Program-made: the position numbers and the translations under genes
Shown here: positions 36,151 to 49,129 of the stretch, in pieces
Layout of the letters: each line of letters opens with the position of its first letter
Numbering within the stretch: position 1 is the first letter of the stretch
Origin: Macquaria australasica
Taxonomy: Eukaryota > Chordata > Actinopteri > Centrarchiformes > Percichthyidae
Assembly (NCBI GenBank): GCA_005408345.1
Contig: SEMN01000587.1
Location: 62,001-126,000, forward strand
DNA length: 64,000 nt
Reading direction: 5' to 3'
Notes under the pieces: generated by a model
Database searches by the model: none
Seen by the model: the letters and a program-made list of their open reading frames with translations, nothing else
What the model was told of the DNA's origin: nothing

Positions 36151-39100
36151 TGTTTTGTGATTTTTTTATGGGAGCTTTGCTTCTTTCTGATTAAAAAATG
36201 TTAATTGGTGTAGATGAATGAGCACAAAAGGTTTCAACTTGTTGCTTTTTTCTGTGGGAAAAAGTCCCTCATACCTAAACATCCCATGCCCCCAGCCCAA
36301 TTCTCCAGACAACATTCAGGCTGGGAAAAGGTTCGAGGAACCACCAGAGTACTTTGTGTGAGGCCGCTGTTTGAAGCCGTGTCTTTGTCGTTTGTTTGGG
36401 GCACGAAGATGTGAATAATGAATCTGGATGAATGCAAAAACTGGCAAACATTTCAGTACATTTTAGATTTAATTTACTGTGGAGTGTCCCAGTGGAGTAC
36501 AGATTGTTTCAATCTTTTGTTTTCAACTTTGCTCATGAACACATTGCCAAAACTTAATAAAAGCCATTTTGCAATGAGTTGACCTTGGTGTGTAAAGGCC
36601 TTGATTCATCTCAGTTGGTGCATTTCATGAATCCCATCAAGGAATGAAAACCAGTTTGATTGTGACCCGTCTGTTTCTGCACATTTACCTATGACTGGAA
36701 TTTTGTTGATTGCTTTTAAGCATTTTTATGTTGTGTTTCTTGTTCAATAACATCAATGTCTCATCTCAGTAGTTGTGTAACTAAGTAAGGGTTTGCTGTC
36801 CCAGAGGAAGAATCTCTGTCTGTCAAGCTCCTGCAGTACCAATATAACTGGTGTTACTGGAAATGTTTTGAATGCAACACTTTCAAATCCAACATCAGTC
36901 AAGAAAGATTCCCACAAACTAGATGGATGTATCTCATTTTGACACTTTTCCCCATTAATCACATTTTGGTTGTGTTTTGTTTGAGGCTTCCATAGAAACA
37001 ATAAAAACAAAGTCAACTGTTCAGTGACTCACAGAGACTGCAGAGAAAAAGAGGAAGACTCAGCACAACCATATTAATGTGTATTTATACCATTTCTAAT
37101 GATGTGTACAAGGTGTATCACGAACTCTGAGGTACATGGTCAAAGATGTTCTAGCATGTCAAATACAGTGGGACTGATTTTTACTGGCGATTAACTGGAA
37201 CACAAGTACAACTCTACTTTTTTTTATCAAGTCAGCCCTTAACAGAAGGCAAAATGGAGGACAGACATTGTAGAAGTGAGGCTCTGGTAAGGTTGAAAGG
37301 AAAATAGCAGCAGCATAGCAACTGAGGAATGTTTTGCCAGTCTTATCTTTGTCGTGGGGCTTTTTATGATATGTGAAGAAATATAGACATGTTTGTGAAC
37401 CAGCCTGTCAGCAGCTACCAATAAGGCCCTCCTTAAAGGCCCAATCCACCTCCAATTTTAGGTATATTCAGCTACACAGTTAAACTGTTTGAAATATAGA
37501 TGAAAGTTTGGTCAGCTATAACTTTGGACTTGTTTTCAGGCATCACAAAGTCGGCTCACCTTTAACTGAGCTAGATCACCTTGGTAACATTCACTGCACG
37601 GTTAGCCTGCTTATCCTAACCTGCAATCAGCTTACTGGAAGAATTGAGTCATCATGTCTACGGGCTCCCAATATTTAAAAAAAAGCTGCGTTTACAATAA
37701 ACTGACTGTTACAGTTGTATGTTACCTGTCAGGAAACATTGCATCTTATTTTGCCCTCTTGTCCATAAGGAGGTATTTTGAGTAGAATTTGTTTTTATTT
37801 AGTTGCTGAGATGATGATTGTAAATAAAAAGTTAATTATTTTTATTTAAAGCAATATACACACTATGCAGTCATTACGCAGTATTTCAGTCAGAATCATC
37901 ACACACTTATTATTCATTTATTTCCAATACTCACTCTAGATTATTTAACATGTTGGATAAGATTTATGATATTTATTCATTACGTTTTTCCTTGAGATTA
38001 ATGTTTGTTGTACATGACTTTAAGACATGAAATGCAATAAAGCTTTGAAGATGAATGATTGAAGCATTGTTTTTAAGTGGAATAATTCTAGTAGTAGTAG
38101 ATATGAATGAAACTTGTAAAAAGACATCTGGAATAACAGTTTCAGATTACTCTGAGTCAGTCTGTATTAAAGGGAATGTAACATGATATATACAGTAAAG
38201 CACTAGCCAGTAAAAGAGCCCCTCATCCCTCTCAGACTGGTGGTATACATTTCTTCCACTGTGTTGGTGTAGACAGACCAGTGACTAATGTAATTATATA
38301 TGTTGTTAATTATTGAGTGTGTGTTACACAGTTTTCTGTCTCGGGCTTGAAGCACAAGTGTCATTTGTCGTTTTTGTGTCTATTCTGCCTTTATTCTCTG
38401 TAGTGCCACAGCAGCTGCAGCCTATTCCTTTTAACTAATAGTAAATTCATTGTTTTACAAAGGTTGTCTCTCAAAGGTCTTGCTTCTAAGTGTTCTTTGC
38501 ACCTTCCAGTGGCTGAAAAGTGAATTTAACATTTCTTTACAGCGAGGAAGTCTAGCATGCACAATTTTTGTTTTAATCTCTCACTTGAGGCAATAAACTG
38601 ATACAGAGATAAAGCACCCTCCTTTGAACTATATATGATCTGTTTAAGATATGAGTAACTGAAGATTGTTTTAAATGCCTGGAGAAAGGCTTTACTTCAG
38701 CTGGATACAGTAATGCTACATTTTCAGACGACACAGAATATTGGGCTAAAATGTACAAGGGAATCACAACAATTACAGTATTTTGACCGAAAATTAAACA
38801 AAAACACAAGCACTTGAGTTATGTAGAGGAATCAATCAATCCTATGGGACGAGAAAGGCTTAAAAGACAGAGTGTATAACGAAACAAAGGTGCTAAAATG
38901 TTCACAAAAGTTCCCATTTTTATCATGCCTCAATGAAAAACACAGCCTCTGCAACAAAACCTTCTCAATATTCTGGGATTCTGATAATGAAACTCATGAC
39001 AAAAATTCTGATCAGTGGCTGGAAATAGAGCATATCTCTCAAAACACAGTAAGGTCATGTTTTTAGGCATGTGAGGTGACTACAAGAGCACAGGGGAAAA

Positions 39101-39949
39101 AAAGGTGAGGTGAAGTGGATCAAACTCCTCTGGCTGAGTGGAACTGCAGAGCTGTGAGGCTGCTTATCGTGAGGCATCATCTGATTGGGTAACAGTGACT
39201 GTAATAATGTCAGTGTTTATGTAAATAAAGTGAATTACTGTATTAATTCTGGCAGAACGGTCACTGAGACAGATGGCATGATCAAAACACACAGCGTGAG
39301 ATTGTGTGTGCGCCTGTGTGTTTGTGTGTGTCACAGTCACAGACATCATGATGAGGGCATGTCTGGGGGCCCCGCATCTGTCGACATTTTCCATCTGCCA
39401 GTCTGACTCTGGCTGCCTTCAATTAACCCCTAACAAAAACCACAACTGGCTCTACTGAGAAAGCAATCAAGCATGGGGCAAATATTCTTTCTAACTTTTA
39501 ATGTACAATGACTATGTGATAGTCTCAACTTTCTTTCACACATTGCACCACTCTATATGGAAACCCATGTCCATGTAGCACCTTAATACTCACAAACAAC
39601 ATATTAACTTTGGAAATACACCAAAAAGTAATACATGAGTTATTCAGATAGTAGTAATAATTCATAATTCATACAAGTATAAATATAAGAGTGAATGCAG
39701 CATGTTGCTTCTTCACCTTTACTCACCCTAAACGCTGTATCATTTGCCTTAAGGCCTATATTTTCAATTACATGACTTACGAATAGGCTACAAAACACGG
39801 ATTCAATGCAGAGATTCAAAGCAGTGGCTTCCAGGTATAATTTGTTTGATCTAACTGTTGACGATTTAATATGTCACAAAGCTTCAAAGCTGGCTTAAAA
39901 TGTATTTGTGAAGCTGTAGTTCAGGAACATATCCTTTAAACCAGTGCAA
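36151..39949. other. Intergenic, nothing recognised
   Basis: AT-rich DNA with no supported exon on either strand. I looked for spliced fragments of the neighbouring families and found none. Confidence 0.4.
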
Positions 39950-40164
39950 TCTACTGCGCCAATCTCCGCCAGTCCAGTTGGTGGCGGTAATGCGCCAATG
40001 ATTTGCTGTGCCGACCGCCGGTGAAGAGGGGGGGGGGAACCCAGTAGTTTCTAGAACAAATGTTTCCGGCCGGCGGTATTTTGAGTGAAGACTCAAATTT
40101 TGGTTCGTTCGCGCGTTAACAGCTATCGTTTTTGTGCTTTTTCGGCTTTGTCGTGGAAAGTACA
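39950..40164 (+). promoter_or_regulatory. srek1ip1 promoter and 5'UTR
   Basis: This block is clearly richer in CpG than the DNA around it (GCCGACCGCCGG, CCGGCCGGCGG) and ends at the srek1ip1 start codon. No TATA box is visible, as is usual for a housekeeping CpG-type promoter. The role is inferred from composition and position. Confidence 0.55.
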
Positions 40165-42726
40165 ATGGCTGATCCAGGTAGGTAGTCGATTCTGTACATA
40201 CGTTTACATTTTCAGATGCATGGCTCGTGTAGTTAACTCTGGAAGTCTAACGGCAACCGGAGTAACAGTGTGGTTTAACAAAATGGTGCTAACGTTAAGG
40301 CCGACGGACCAAACAACCTTTCAATAATCGATGCTGCCTTTTAAACGGTATCTTCCACCTCACACCTTAAATAGACTGTACTTTTTTTATTGATATCTCC
40401 GTGAATTTCTACATCTGTAGTGCTGTAATATAGTCACACAGCAATTAATACGCAGTAGCTGAAGTGTAGTAGTAGTAGTTTATGTGCCACGGAAAGAAAT
40501 TTAGCTTTACGTTAAGTTAGTGGGAAGTTTTAGTTTGCTGTCGGCTGTGGCAGTAGGAGTACGTTATTTAGCAACACTCCAGGCATGTTTCGTATGCTAA
40601 TGTAGTTATTTAGTTAAAGTACATATTCGTTTAATAGTCTTGTTATTGGACATTCATGTGTGCGTGTATACAAACACTTAATTACTTAAAACACTAAAAA
40701 CTCTTATTGTCTCACAGGCCCTAATAAGGACAACATCAGAGCTGGGTGCAAGAAATGTGGATATCGTAAGTAAAGCTTTGACCAACAACCTCTTGTATCA
40801 TTTTGTTGTCAAGTGTGTATGTGTTGCTGTTAGTCACTTTATTAACCTGGCCAAATGTAGGCTTCTTAGAGTCAAGGTAGAGTCTGTTGTAAAGCTTCAG
40901 AGAGGAACTTATGCAGCTTTTACAATCCGATTGAATCCATAAATATTGATGATAATAGTGAGTATACACTGATTAATGTTTCCTTATAGCAGTTGAAAGG
41001 GTTCAGGGTTGTGATTCAAAAATGTGAACAATACAGTTGTCCTGCGTTGTCGTAGTCGTTCATTCATTCTCTCTTGGACGTTTATTTTTCAGCGGGCCAC
41101 TTGACCTTTGAGTGCCGAAACTTTGTCAGGGTTGACCCCCAGAAAGACATTGTCCTGGATGTAAGCAGCACCAGCAGTGAGGAGAGCGAAGAAGAAGTAG
41201 CTGCAGGTCAGCGTAATGAGAAGCTGGGGCGAAGTGGCCAGCATCGCAGAGGTAAAAATGATGCTCCCCTTAAGCTTTTTTTTTTTTTTTTTTTTAAAGT
41301 TTAAACTTATAATATAATAAACAAAAGGCAATAAGATAATGATTAATGAAAACAAAACAATTTAAAATAGTAAAAACCTAATACAGGGGAAAATCCTTGT
41401 TAAATAGTCTTGGAAGAACTAATTTACAGATTAACTAAGCAGTTTTATACAAATATGGCAATAAGATATTGTGAGCAGAAGGCATTAGAAAACCTGATAC
41501 ATCAGTACTCGGAGGTCGTGTAACTTAATGCTAATAAACTCCACAAGCACACAGATGTCTGACAACCTAGCTGGACTGTGATGCTTTGTACTAAAGGAGC
41601 AAGAGAGACGAAAGAAATACAGATGACTTTAGTTTTCTCTATTTACTGCTGTTACAGGCTACAGTTTCTATTCTGATCATAAACATACATTTCTAACTCT
41701 TTAAGCAGATCAAGACTTTAATTTGGGAAAATATGTTAAATCAATGGGTTGACGGTGGGGATGGAACACATTTTGCTTTAACACAGCCTCACTTTGTGAT
41801 TTAGTCTAAGCTGGGTCTTGCGTGGTGTGTCTTCAAAAGACAGTAAATTCTGCCACCTTTGGAACTCATCAGGTGGATTTTGGTGACAGCACATAGATGA
41901 GCGGCAGCTGTACTTCCAGAAGTGCCAGTGGTTGAAGTCTCACTGTTGCTACTATTAGGCATACTTTTTTTCAGATTTTACAGATGTTGTGTTTCTTCCC
42001 TTTTTAATTTACGAGCAGCTACTATTCCAATAAAAAGTGTCTTGACTGTTCTGTCTACAATTCTGTGCAGGTTCCCATGACGATGACGATGACAGAAAAA
42101 AGAGACACAAACAGAAGAAGAGCAGCGACAGAATGTCAAGAAAGAGGTAACTTTTTTCTTACCTTGCAATTTTTCTGTTCTTTTGTCCACACTGACTCTA
42201 AACATCATCTTTTTATACTTGTATTGTTTTGACAACGGACAACGGAAACACATTATTGTGTGAGTGGATATGTTAAAACTAGTCAATGATTCTTTTACTG
42301 GTAATACTTGACTTAATGTTAGAGTAGCAATACATACATTTCTGTGCAGGTCTCTACCCATGTAAATTATTTTCAGTAATTTATTTTGGGCAACAAAATA
42401 AATTACTGAAAATAATTTTGTTTGTGGCCTTTGAGTGATATTTTTTTTTGTCTTTTTTTTGTTTTTTTGTTTTTTTAATCCCTAGATCTGCTTCATCATC
42501 AAGTGATGAAAAGACCACAAAGAAGAAAAAGAAACACAGCAGGTCCTGCTCCTCATCAGACGAAGAGGAGAGGAGGAAGAAGAAAAAACTGAAAAGCCAC
42601 AAGAAGAAAAGCAAAAAGAACAAAAGGGAACACGAGAAGAATCACAAGAAGAAACAGAAGAAGAGGAAACACAAATCTTCGTCCTCTTCTTCTTCCAGCT
42701 CCAGTGAATCCTCAGACAGTGACTGA
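40165..42726 (+). CDS. srek1ip1: SREK1-interacting protein 1 (zinc-knuckle splicing cofactor), five coding exons
   Basis: Exons 40165-40177, 40718-40765, 41093-41251, 42071-42146 and 42486-42726 join at GT-AG sites into 178 codons. The N-terminus MADPGPNKDNIRAGCKKCGY continues into PGHLTFECRNF, forming a CCHC zinc knuckle (C-x2-C-x4-H-x4-C) at residues about 15-28. Next comes DIVLDVSSTSSEESEEE, a hallmark of SREK1IP1 (p18SRP). The remainder is a Lys/Arg/Ser-rich low-complexity tail ending in a Ser run and SSDSD. In vertebrates the protein binds the SR-related factor SREK1 and is thought to influence splicing in the nucleus; that role is family knowledge. The zinc knuckle is split across exons 2 and 3. 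Confidence 0.95.
42364..42418. repeat. Perfect 24-bp inverted repeat (hairpin) in the last intron of srek1ip1
   Basis: Arms 42364-42387 and 42395-42418 are exact reverse complements around a 7-base GGGCAAC spacer. The arms are AT-rich. The structure ends 67 bases before the last exon, so it would lie close to the branch point and acceptor in the pre-mRNA. Confidence 0.9.
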
Positions 42727-44056
42727 GACAACTGAACTGTGCAGTGTCTGGAGCTCCAACATATTTATTCTCCAGTCCACGAAAAGTGTGTTTTGCAGAC
42801 ATTATGTAAATAAGGCAACTAATCTTGTCCCATACAAGTGTCCATCACAGAGACAAGGATTCAAAATGACTAATTAGTTCAAAAAACACTGTAGAGTACA
42901 CTGTACACTGAGGATTCATGCAAATGAAAAAAATCTGTTTGCGGTTTTCTGAAGCATTTTGGAAAACACGTACGAAGCCAGGGAACATGTTCTGATATAG
43001 TGTTTATTTGTCCTTCCAGCAGCGGAATCTTAAGTGACACATGGCACAGTCTCTTGTCATACATATTGCTGAACATCAGCGTAAGGTTTCCAAGTCCAAT
43101 CAAGAAATTAAATTCAGGGAAAAGGGGATATTTTTAGTGTGATTGATTACTATAATAAGTTTCCAGATGCTTTGTTGCGTCAATGCTTCTCTTTGAAATT
43201 GTACCCAAAAAACATTTTAAAATGTCGAATGTGAATGCTAAACGTGATTTGACTCCAAAATCTTTGGTTGACTGAGAATAATGGCTAAGGGTCAAAATGA
43301 TAAATACTTGTGACTGCTGTAATTGCCAGTATTAACAACAATCGGCCCATTTCTTTATCATTGCTGACAGCAGTTGAACTATTGTCTAATATCAGTAGAC
43401 AGAAATGAGTTTTGGTCTTCTTTCAGTATAATTGCTTAAATGTTTATACTGTACTTTTGCTAGGATGGCTCTTTAGTACAATGAAACTCCTGGAGGTTCC
43501 TGGTAAGACAATGTGGTCGCTAGTTATGTAATTGATTTATTGTCAAATAATGCATTTTATCATTTAACCACTCGCACCTTGTTGAAAACCATCTGGACAT
43601 TTCAAGAGTTCATTCCAAATCATTTGTGTGTGTGTACATTTTGGGAACTGTCATTAACTGAGCCTGTTCATTCCCTATGCACAATTTACCGTTGCTTCAG
43701 TCTGTCTTTTTTGGTCCTCCCTATTAAGTGTTCTTTTATTGTAATAAAAACTATTTGTATCAAACTATCTCAGCTGTCTCAGTTTATTTTTGTGAAATAA
43801 TTTCTAATGACATCAATACATGTGGCATGGAAGAAAATAGTCATAAAAGTTATTATGATAATGATGCCAGAGAGACCTGCTTACATCTTGCATGTTAATG
43901 GAGCAGATATAATTCTTATTTCCTGTAGAGGGCAGCAACATACTTTAAATGTGTTAAAATCTTCCCAAGAGATGGAAGGCAATGATGACAAAAATCTTAA
44001 AATTATAGATTACAAGGAAATGTTTGGCTGAGGCGAATATACATTATCTGCTAAGA
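42727..44056 (+). other. srek1ip1 3'UTR and flank
   Basis: No further coding exon is seen. An AATAAA at 43743-43748 would give a 3'UTR of about 1 kb. DNA from about 43800 to the LINE tail looks intergenic. Confidence 0.5.
43743..43748 (+). terminator. Candidate polyadenylation signal of srek1ip1
   Basis: AATAAA in an AT-rich context about 1 kb past the stop codon. Later T/G-rich DNA could serve as the downstream element. Use is inferred. Confidence 0.4.
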
Positions 44057-45870
44057 TAGATAGATAGATAGATAAATTCTTTATTGATCCCCGGAGGGGA
44101 AATTGTTGTGTTGCAGCAGGTACAGAATAAGATTTGAATAAAAATAAAAATAAAAATTTACCTAACCTAAAATAGAATAAACCTAAGTTAAACTTAAATT
44201 GGAATTAAATTAACATTAAATTAAGTTAAACCTAAATTGGAATTAAATTAACATCCCCAACCTAAATTAAATGATTCAATTAACATGTCTCTAACTTAAG
44301 TTAAACAAACGGTTAACACAAAACAACAGTTAACACAATATACTACAGTATACACTGCAGTATACAGTACAATAAACACTACAATTTACACTGTACAATA
44401 CAATACACTATACAGTACAATACGCTATACAATACAATGTACAAATACGCAACAATAAGACAAACACAGACACAGGAGTCCGATGTAATGGTGGATGCAG
44501 TGTTGTCGTGTGTATTTATTGTCCCACAGGTTCAGTGAATATGAGTGCTGTTGCAACTCACAGTGAGGCATTGAACAGTCTGACTGCTGAAGGCAGGAAG
44601 GACCTCCTGTAGCACTCCTTGTGGCACCTTACGGTGATCAAGCGAGCACTGAAGGTGCTCTGCAGGTCCAGCACCATGTTGTGGAGTGGATGTGCAGCAT
44701 TGTCCATCATAGCCCGCAGTTTGGCCAGTGTCCTTGCTGCTGCCACCTCCTCCACAGTGCTGAGGTTCGCACCCAGCACAGAGCCAGCCTTCCTGATCAG
44801 TTTGTTCAGTCTGTTGGCCTCCCCTGCTTTAATCACAGCACCCCAGCACACCACGGCATAGAAGAGGGCACTGGTGACAACAGACTGGTAAAACATGTGC
44901 AGCAGTGAGCTGCACACATCAAAGGACCTGAGCCGCCTGAGAAAGTAGAGCCTACTCTGACTCTTCTTGTACAGGGCCATGGTGTTACCAGCCCACTCCA
45001 GCCTGTTGTCAAGGTGGACCCCCAGGTACTTGTAGGATCCGACTGTCTCCACATCCGTTCCACTGATGGAGACGGGAGACCATTGAACCTTACTCCTCCT
45101 GAAGTCCACGACCATCTCCTTTGTCTTGGTGATGTTCAGCAGCAGGTTGTTACTTCCACACCACCGTACAAAGTCCTCCACCACGCCCCTGTACTCCCCC
45201 TCCTGGCCATCCCTGATGCACCCCACAATAGCCGTGTCATCCGAGAACTTCTGCAGATGACAGGAGTCCGAGTTGTACCTGAAGTCAGAGGTGTACAGGG
45301 TGAACAGGAAGGGGGATAACACAGTCCCTTGCGGAGCTCCCGTGCTGCACTTCACCAGATCTGACACACAGTTGCGCAGCCACACAAACTGTGGCCTACC
45401 GGTCAAGTAGTCCACCACCCAGGAGACCAGAGAGGCATCAACCTCTGTTCTCCTCATCTTCTGACCCAGCAGCTGAGGCTGATGGTGTTGAAGGCACTGG
45501 AGAAGTCAAAAAACATGACTCTGACAGCGCTCCCAGCCACCTCCAGGTGAGAGTAGGCCCTCTGGAGCATGTAGATGACAGCGTCATCCACTGCAATAAG
45601 GGGCTGGTAGGCGAATTGCAGGGGGTCTACAAAGGTGCTGACCTGGGGCCTGAGGTGTGACAGCACAAGTCTCTCTAGGGTCTTCATGACATGGGATGTT
45701 AGCGCCACTGGTCTGAAGTCATTAAGACATGTAGGGTGCCTCTTCTTGGGACCAGGCATGATGTCTTCCACAGCACAGGGACCCTTCCAAGACGCAGGCT
45801 CATGTTGAAGAGGTGCTGTAGAAAACCACACAGCTGGGCAGCTAAGTAGCAGAAACCATTTCTTCTGTAA
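44057..45870 (-). mobile_element. 5'-truncated non-LTR retrotransposon (Rex1/L2/CR1 group), degenerate
   Basis: Read on the minus strand, it holds reverse-transcriptase motifs: DFRPVALTSHVMKTLERLVL, FFDFSSAFNTI, GAPQGTVLSPFLFTLYTSDF, KFSDDTAIVGC (the usual F/YADD box reads FSDD) and LLLNITKTKEMVVDFRRSK. The frame changes near 45780 and again near 45455, so it cannot encode an intact protein. No endonuclease domain remains. The 3' end carries the fish-typical block TTTCCCCTCCGGGGATCAAT followed by TATC repeats at 44057-44076, the usual tail of this group. The 3'UTR holds repeated AAATTGGAATTAAATTAACAT blocks. Confidence 0.85.
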
Positions 45871-47770
45871 CTATCAAGTGTCAAACACTCAGTGGAAAAT
45901 CAAAAGTGGACTGTTTGTATCCAAAGGAAACATTTCAGCAAGTTACAACATGATTTAGTCAGTTATTCAATGGCACATGCCACATGTTTCATAGAGGAAT
46001 ATCATTTTAATACACAATATATCTGGTTAGAGTCAGCGTTTAGTACTCTTGTGAAGTACAATGACATACTGGTTTGCTGTCTTTTGTACAAACCATTCAA
46101 ATGTTGCTGTAGTATCTGTGTAGATCATGGGTTAGACACTGGACCACGTCTAACTACCTCTAATCTGAGCAGGCCGTCAGCAGATAAACTGTAAAATGGT
46201 CAAAATGGCCTGTTTAAATAAAGCAGCACTGGAAAAATTGCCAAAGTTATTCATGAAGTAAAATAAAATTGGTTTGCATCAGGTACTGTTTGATTGTAGG
46301 AAAAGTCAAAGATACCTCCCCCAACATAATTTTTTACATATTTAATACAAATCGTTAACAATAGACAAAAAAGTAAATTGAAAATAGAAAATACACTGAA
46401 GACAAATTGTAGAAAAGGGGCACATAAAAACAGAATATTGAGGCTATTCTGTACATTTGTTATTAAATATATAATCTAAAAGACAAATGATCTGCCTAAC
46501 CCATAATAATGATTCACAGCCATATGCCTAGACTTACTGTATCTATCTTTGCTTTCAGAGACTGAGCTGAGTCCATTCAAGTTTCTGCCATCATCTTTAC
46601 TGATAATGTGCAATGGAGACAAACTGACAGACTGAGATGTATAGTGTTACAAAACTTCCTGACACTTGTTTGATTTGCCAAAGAGTCATGAATAGACAGA
46701 AGTTGCAGAGTAACAACACTCTTTGGCCCGACTACTTAATGGCAGCGGCACCTGTGTCAAACATCAATCTCACTTTCTACAGTAAATGTTCAGGGGGGGG
46801 GGAGGATTTGATAAACACAGGGAGTCGCGTATATCACGTCCTCACAGGGAAATCCAAGCCACGTACACGTACATACTGGCACACAAATAAATATACAGAC
46901 ACATGCATAAACGTGTCATAAAACACACTCACACGTAAACTGTTCACTCAGAACACACACGCAAACACTCCTGTTGCAACCTGTAGTAGAGAAACTCCAC
47001 AAGGCTCTGCTCATATTTCAGAGGCAGAGCAGCTCAGGGTGAACCAGGGAGGACAAATTGTCAACATGGAGGCCGGGGCTGGACCACCTCCTCTGGGGAC
47101 CCTGCTGCTTGCGGCCAGGCAGGCAAGCATGGGCTGAGGCACCATGGTGGCCCACAGACAGGTGTAGGAAACTATAATAGCATCAGTTTACTGTGATTGT
47201 TGCTTCCATCCCACTACTACCTGTCAGTATCACTCCCCGCCAAGACATGGAACTGCAACAAGAGCCACAGAGGCTTACAAACCTTACAAACCAAGGATCT
47301 TTGGAAGCCCTTTTTTTGTTCGATCTGGGCTGTGTGACAGATGTTTATAATAGGGCCATTAATTTCACTTTGCCTTGGGGAAGGGAATATCTTTTTAAAC
47401 ATCTGCAACATCCCGACAGCTACATGCACGGCTGATGATCACAGCCCGGCATTATGAAAAAAACATATCCCGCTCCTTTTTCTTTTTGAGATCCAGAGGG
47501 CAGATTCATCAAATTTCATGCCTCTGCTGACAGCTAGTGGAGACAGTCAAGTAGTCAATAAAAATTCTGGGAATTGGGAATGTGTGATGTCTGATTCCTG
47601 CGGGAGATGAGGGAATTTGAGTCCGTGTCCTCACTCAGTGTCTGATCATTCCTGAGAAAGATCTTCACAGGAAGTTGTTCGTTTGGAGAAGATCTCATTT
47701 GGTAGCAAAAACAACACTTGCCCCCACCATAACTGAAAGAAAAGAGTGGCATCTACAGAGTCAAACCTCT
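45871..47770. other. Intergenic, no gene recognised
   Basis: AT-rich DNA to about 46.9 kb. The stretch from about 47000 to 47560 is less repetitive and of more balanced composition, so it could be a conserved non-coding element; that needs a cross-species alignment. A small ATG frame at 47046 (MEAGAGPPPLG) has no support. Confidence 0.35.
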
Positions 47771-48280
47771 TTAAAGGAATTGTTTAACATTTTGGGAAAA
47801 ACACTTTTTAGCCTTCTTACAGAGAGTTAGATGAGAAGATCAATACTTTTCTCATATTTTTACGCAAAATATGAAGCTACAGCTTGGAGATATTTAGCTT
47901 AGCTTAGCATAAAGACTGAAACAGCTAGCCTGGCTCTCTCCAAAGGTAACAAATCCGCCTAGCAGCACCTCTAAAGCTCACTAATTAGCACGCTATATCT
48001 CATTTGTTTAATCCATACAAAACCCGAAATGTTAAAATGACAAGTTGTGCGTTTAGAGGGAGTCATGTGCTGGACTATTTGGTAGGTGAAGTGACTTGTC
48101 GTCACCGTGAGGTTGCCGTGTGGCCGGCGGAGACTCCAGGAAGTCACTGCTCCTGTACTGCAAAGAAATAGTCCAGTAGCTTCATATTTCATGGACAAAC
48201 ATGAAAGTGGTTTCGATCTCCTCATCTAACTCTTATATGCGAATATGCGCATTTCCCAAAATGTCAAACTGCTCCTTTAA
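47771..48280. mobile_element. TTAA-flanked inverted-repeat element (MITE-like)
   Basis: The left end reads TTAAAGGAATTGTTTAACAT and continues TTTTGGGAAA. The right end is its imperfect reverse complement (TTTCCCAAAATGTCAAAC then TGCTCCTTTAA). Subterminal AGTTAGATGAG / CTCATCTAACT also pair. TTAA lies at both ends, as expected for a TTAA-target duplication. It is about 500 bp long, has no coding capacity, and is therefore non-autonomous. The family name is not known to me. Confidence 0.7.
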
Positions 48281-49129
48281 CGTAACATGTTTTACCTTCT
48301 ATCCAGGGGAAAGCACATTACAAACAGACAGACAGTTTGAGTGTGATCACAGCGCAATCCACATTAATGAGTACTAAGCACCAAAGATGTTTCTAAAATT
48401 AAAATAAAATAATTCTTGAGTACTATTGCATCAAGATTAAAATAAAAAAGGCATTATAACAGTGTGCTTGCTATTCAACATATTTATACTGTGCATTATG
48501 CTTATTAATACACTACTACAATTAAGGCTATAGTAAAGTGCTGACAAAAGAAACTTGGAGAGCGGGAAACTTCATAATTGCCCAGATGGTAAGAGGACAA
48601 CTCGATACAGAGGAGCAAATGAAGTCGAAGGAGTGCTGCCATGTGCAGCCACACTGAGCAAACCATATGCTGTTTGTATAAGACAACAACTACGTTTTCC
48701 TGTTTTCATCAGCTCATTGGCTTTTATTGAGCCTGTTGGGCTCAAAGCAAATGGGACTCCACTGAGCCATTTAAATGAAAATGAGATGGTCAATGTCATC
48801 TTTTAGAGTTTAGCTGCAGAAGAACAGCGATTCAGCCTCCACGTAAACATCTTTGAGGCATTGATCTCAAACTTAGTAGAAATCATTTTGGCAAAATGGC
48901 TGACCAGAATGGGTAAATGATCTCTCATTAACATAAGGTGTGTTTTTCAATTTGTTTATATAACTTTAGTAGCTCAGTTTCAGGCTTGTGTGGGCGGCCT
49001 GGTAGCCTCTGCACTGATGTCTGTTTTTAACCTTTCTTGGGGATTTGAGCACACATGCTCTTTTTTTCCAGCAACGCCCTGCTTCACATTCACACAGTTA
49101 CATTCATCCAACCTGGGAGCGGCCCAGTA
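48281..49129. other. Intergenic, nothing recognised
   Basis: No exon, RNA gene or repeat family was recognised in this stretch. Confidence 0.35.

Noticed and set aside
42448..42726. A separate Lys/Ser-rich gene
   Set aside because: It is the last exon of srek1ip1, preceded by a CCTAG acceptor in the right phase.
47046..47140. Short frame MEAGAGPPPLG... on the plus strand
   Set aside because: Ends after a few codons without a donor site; no family match.
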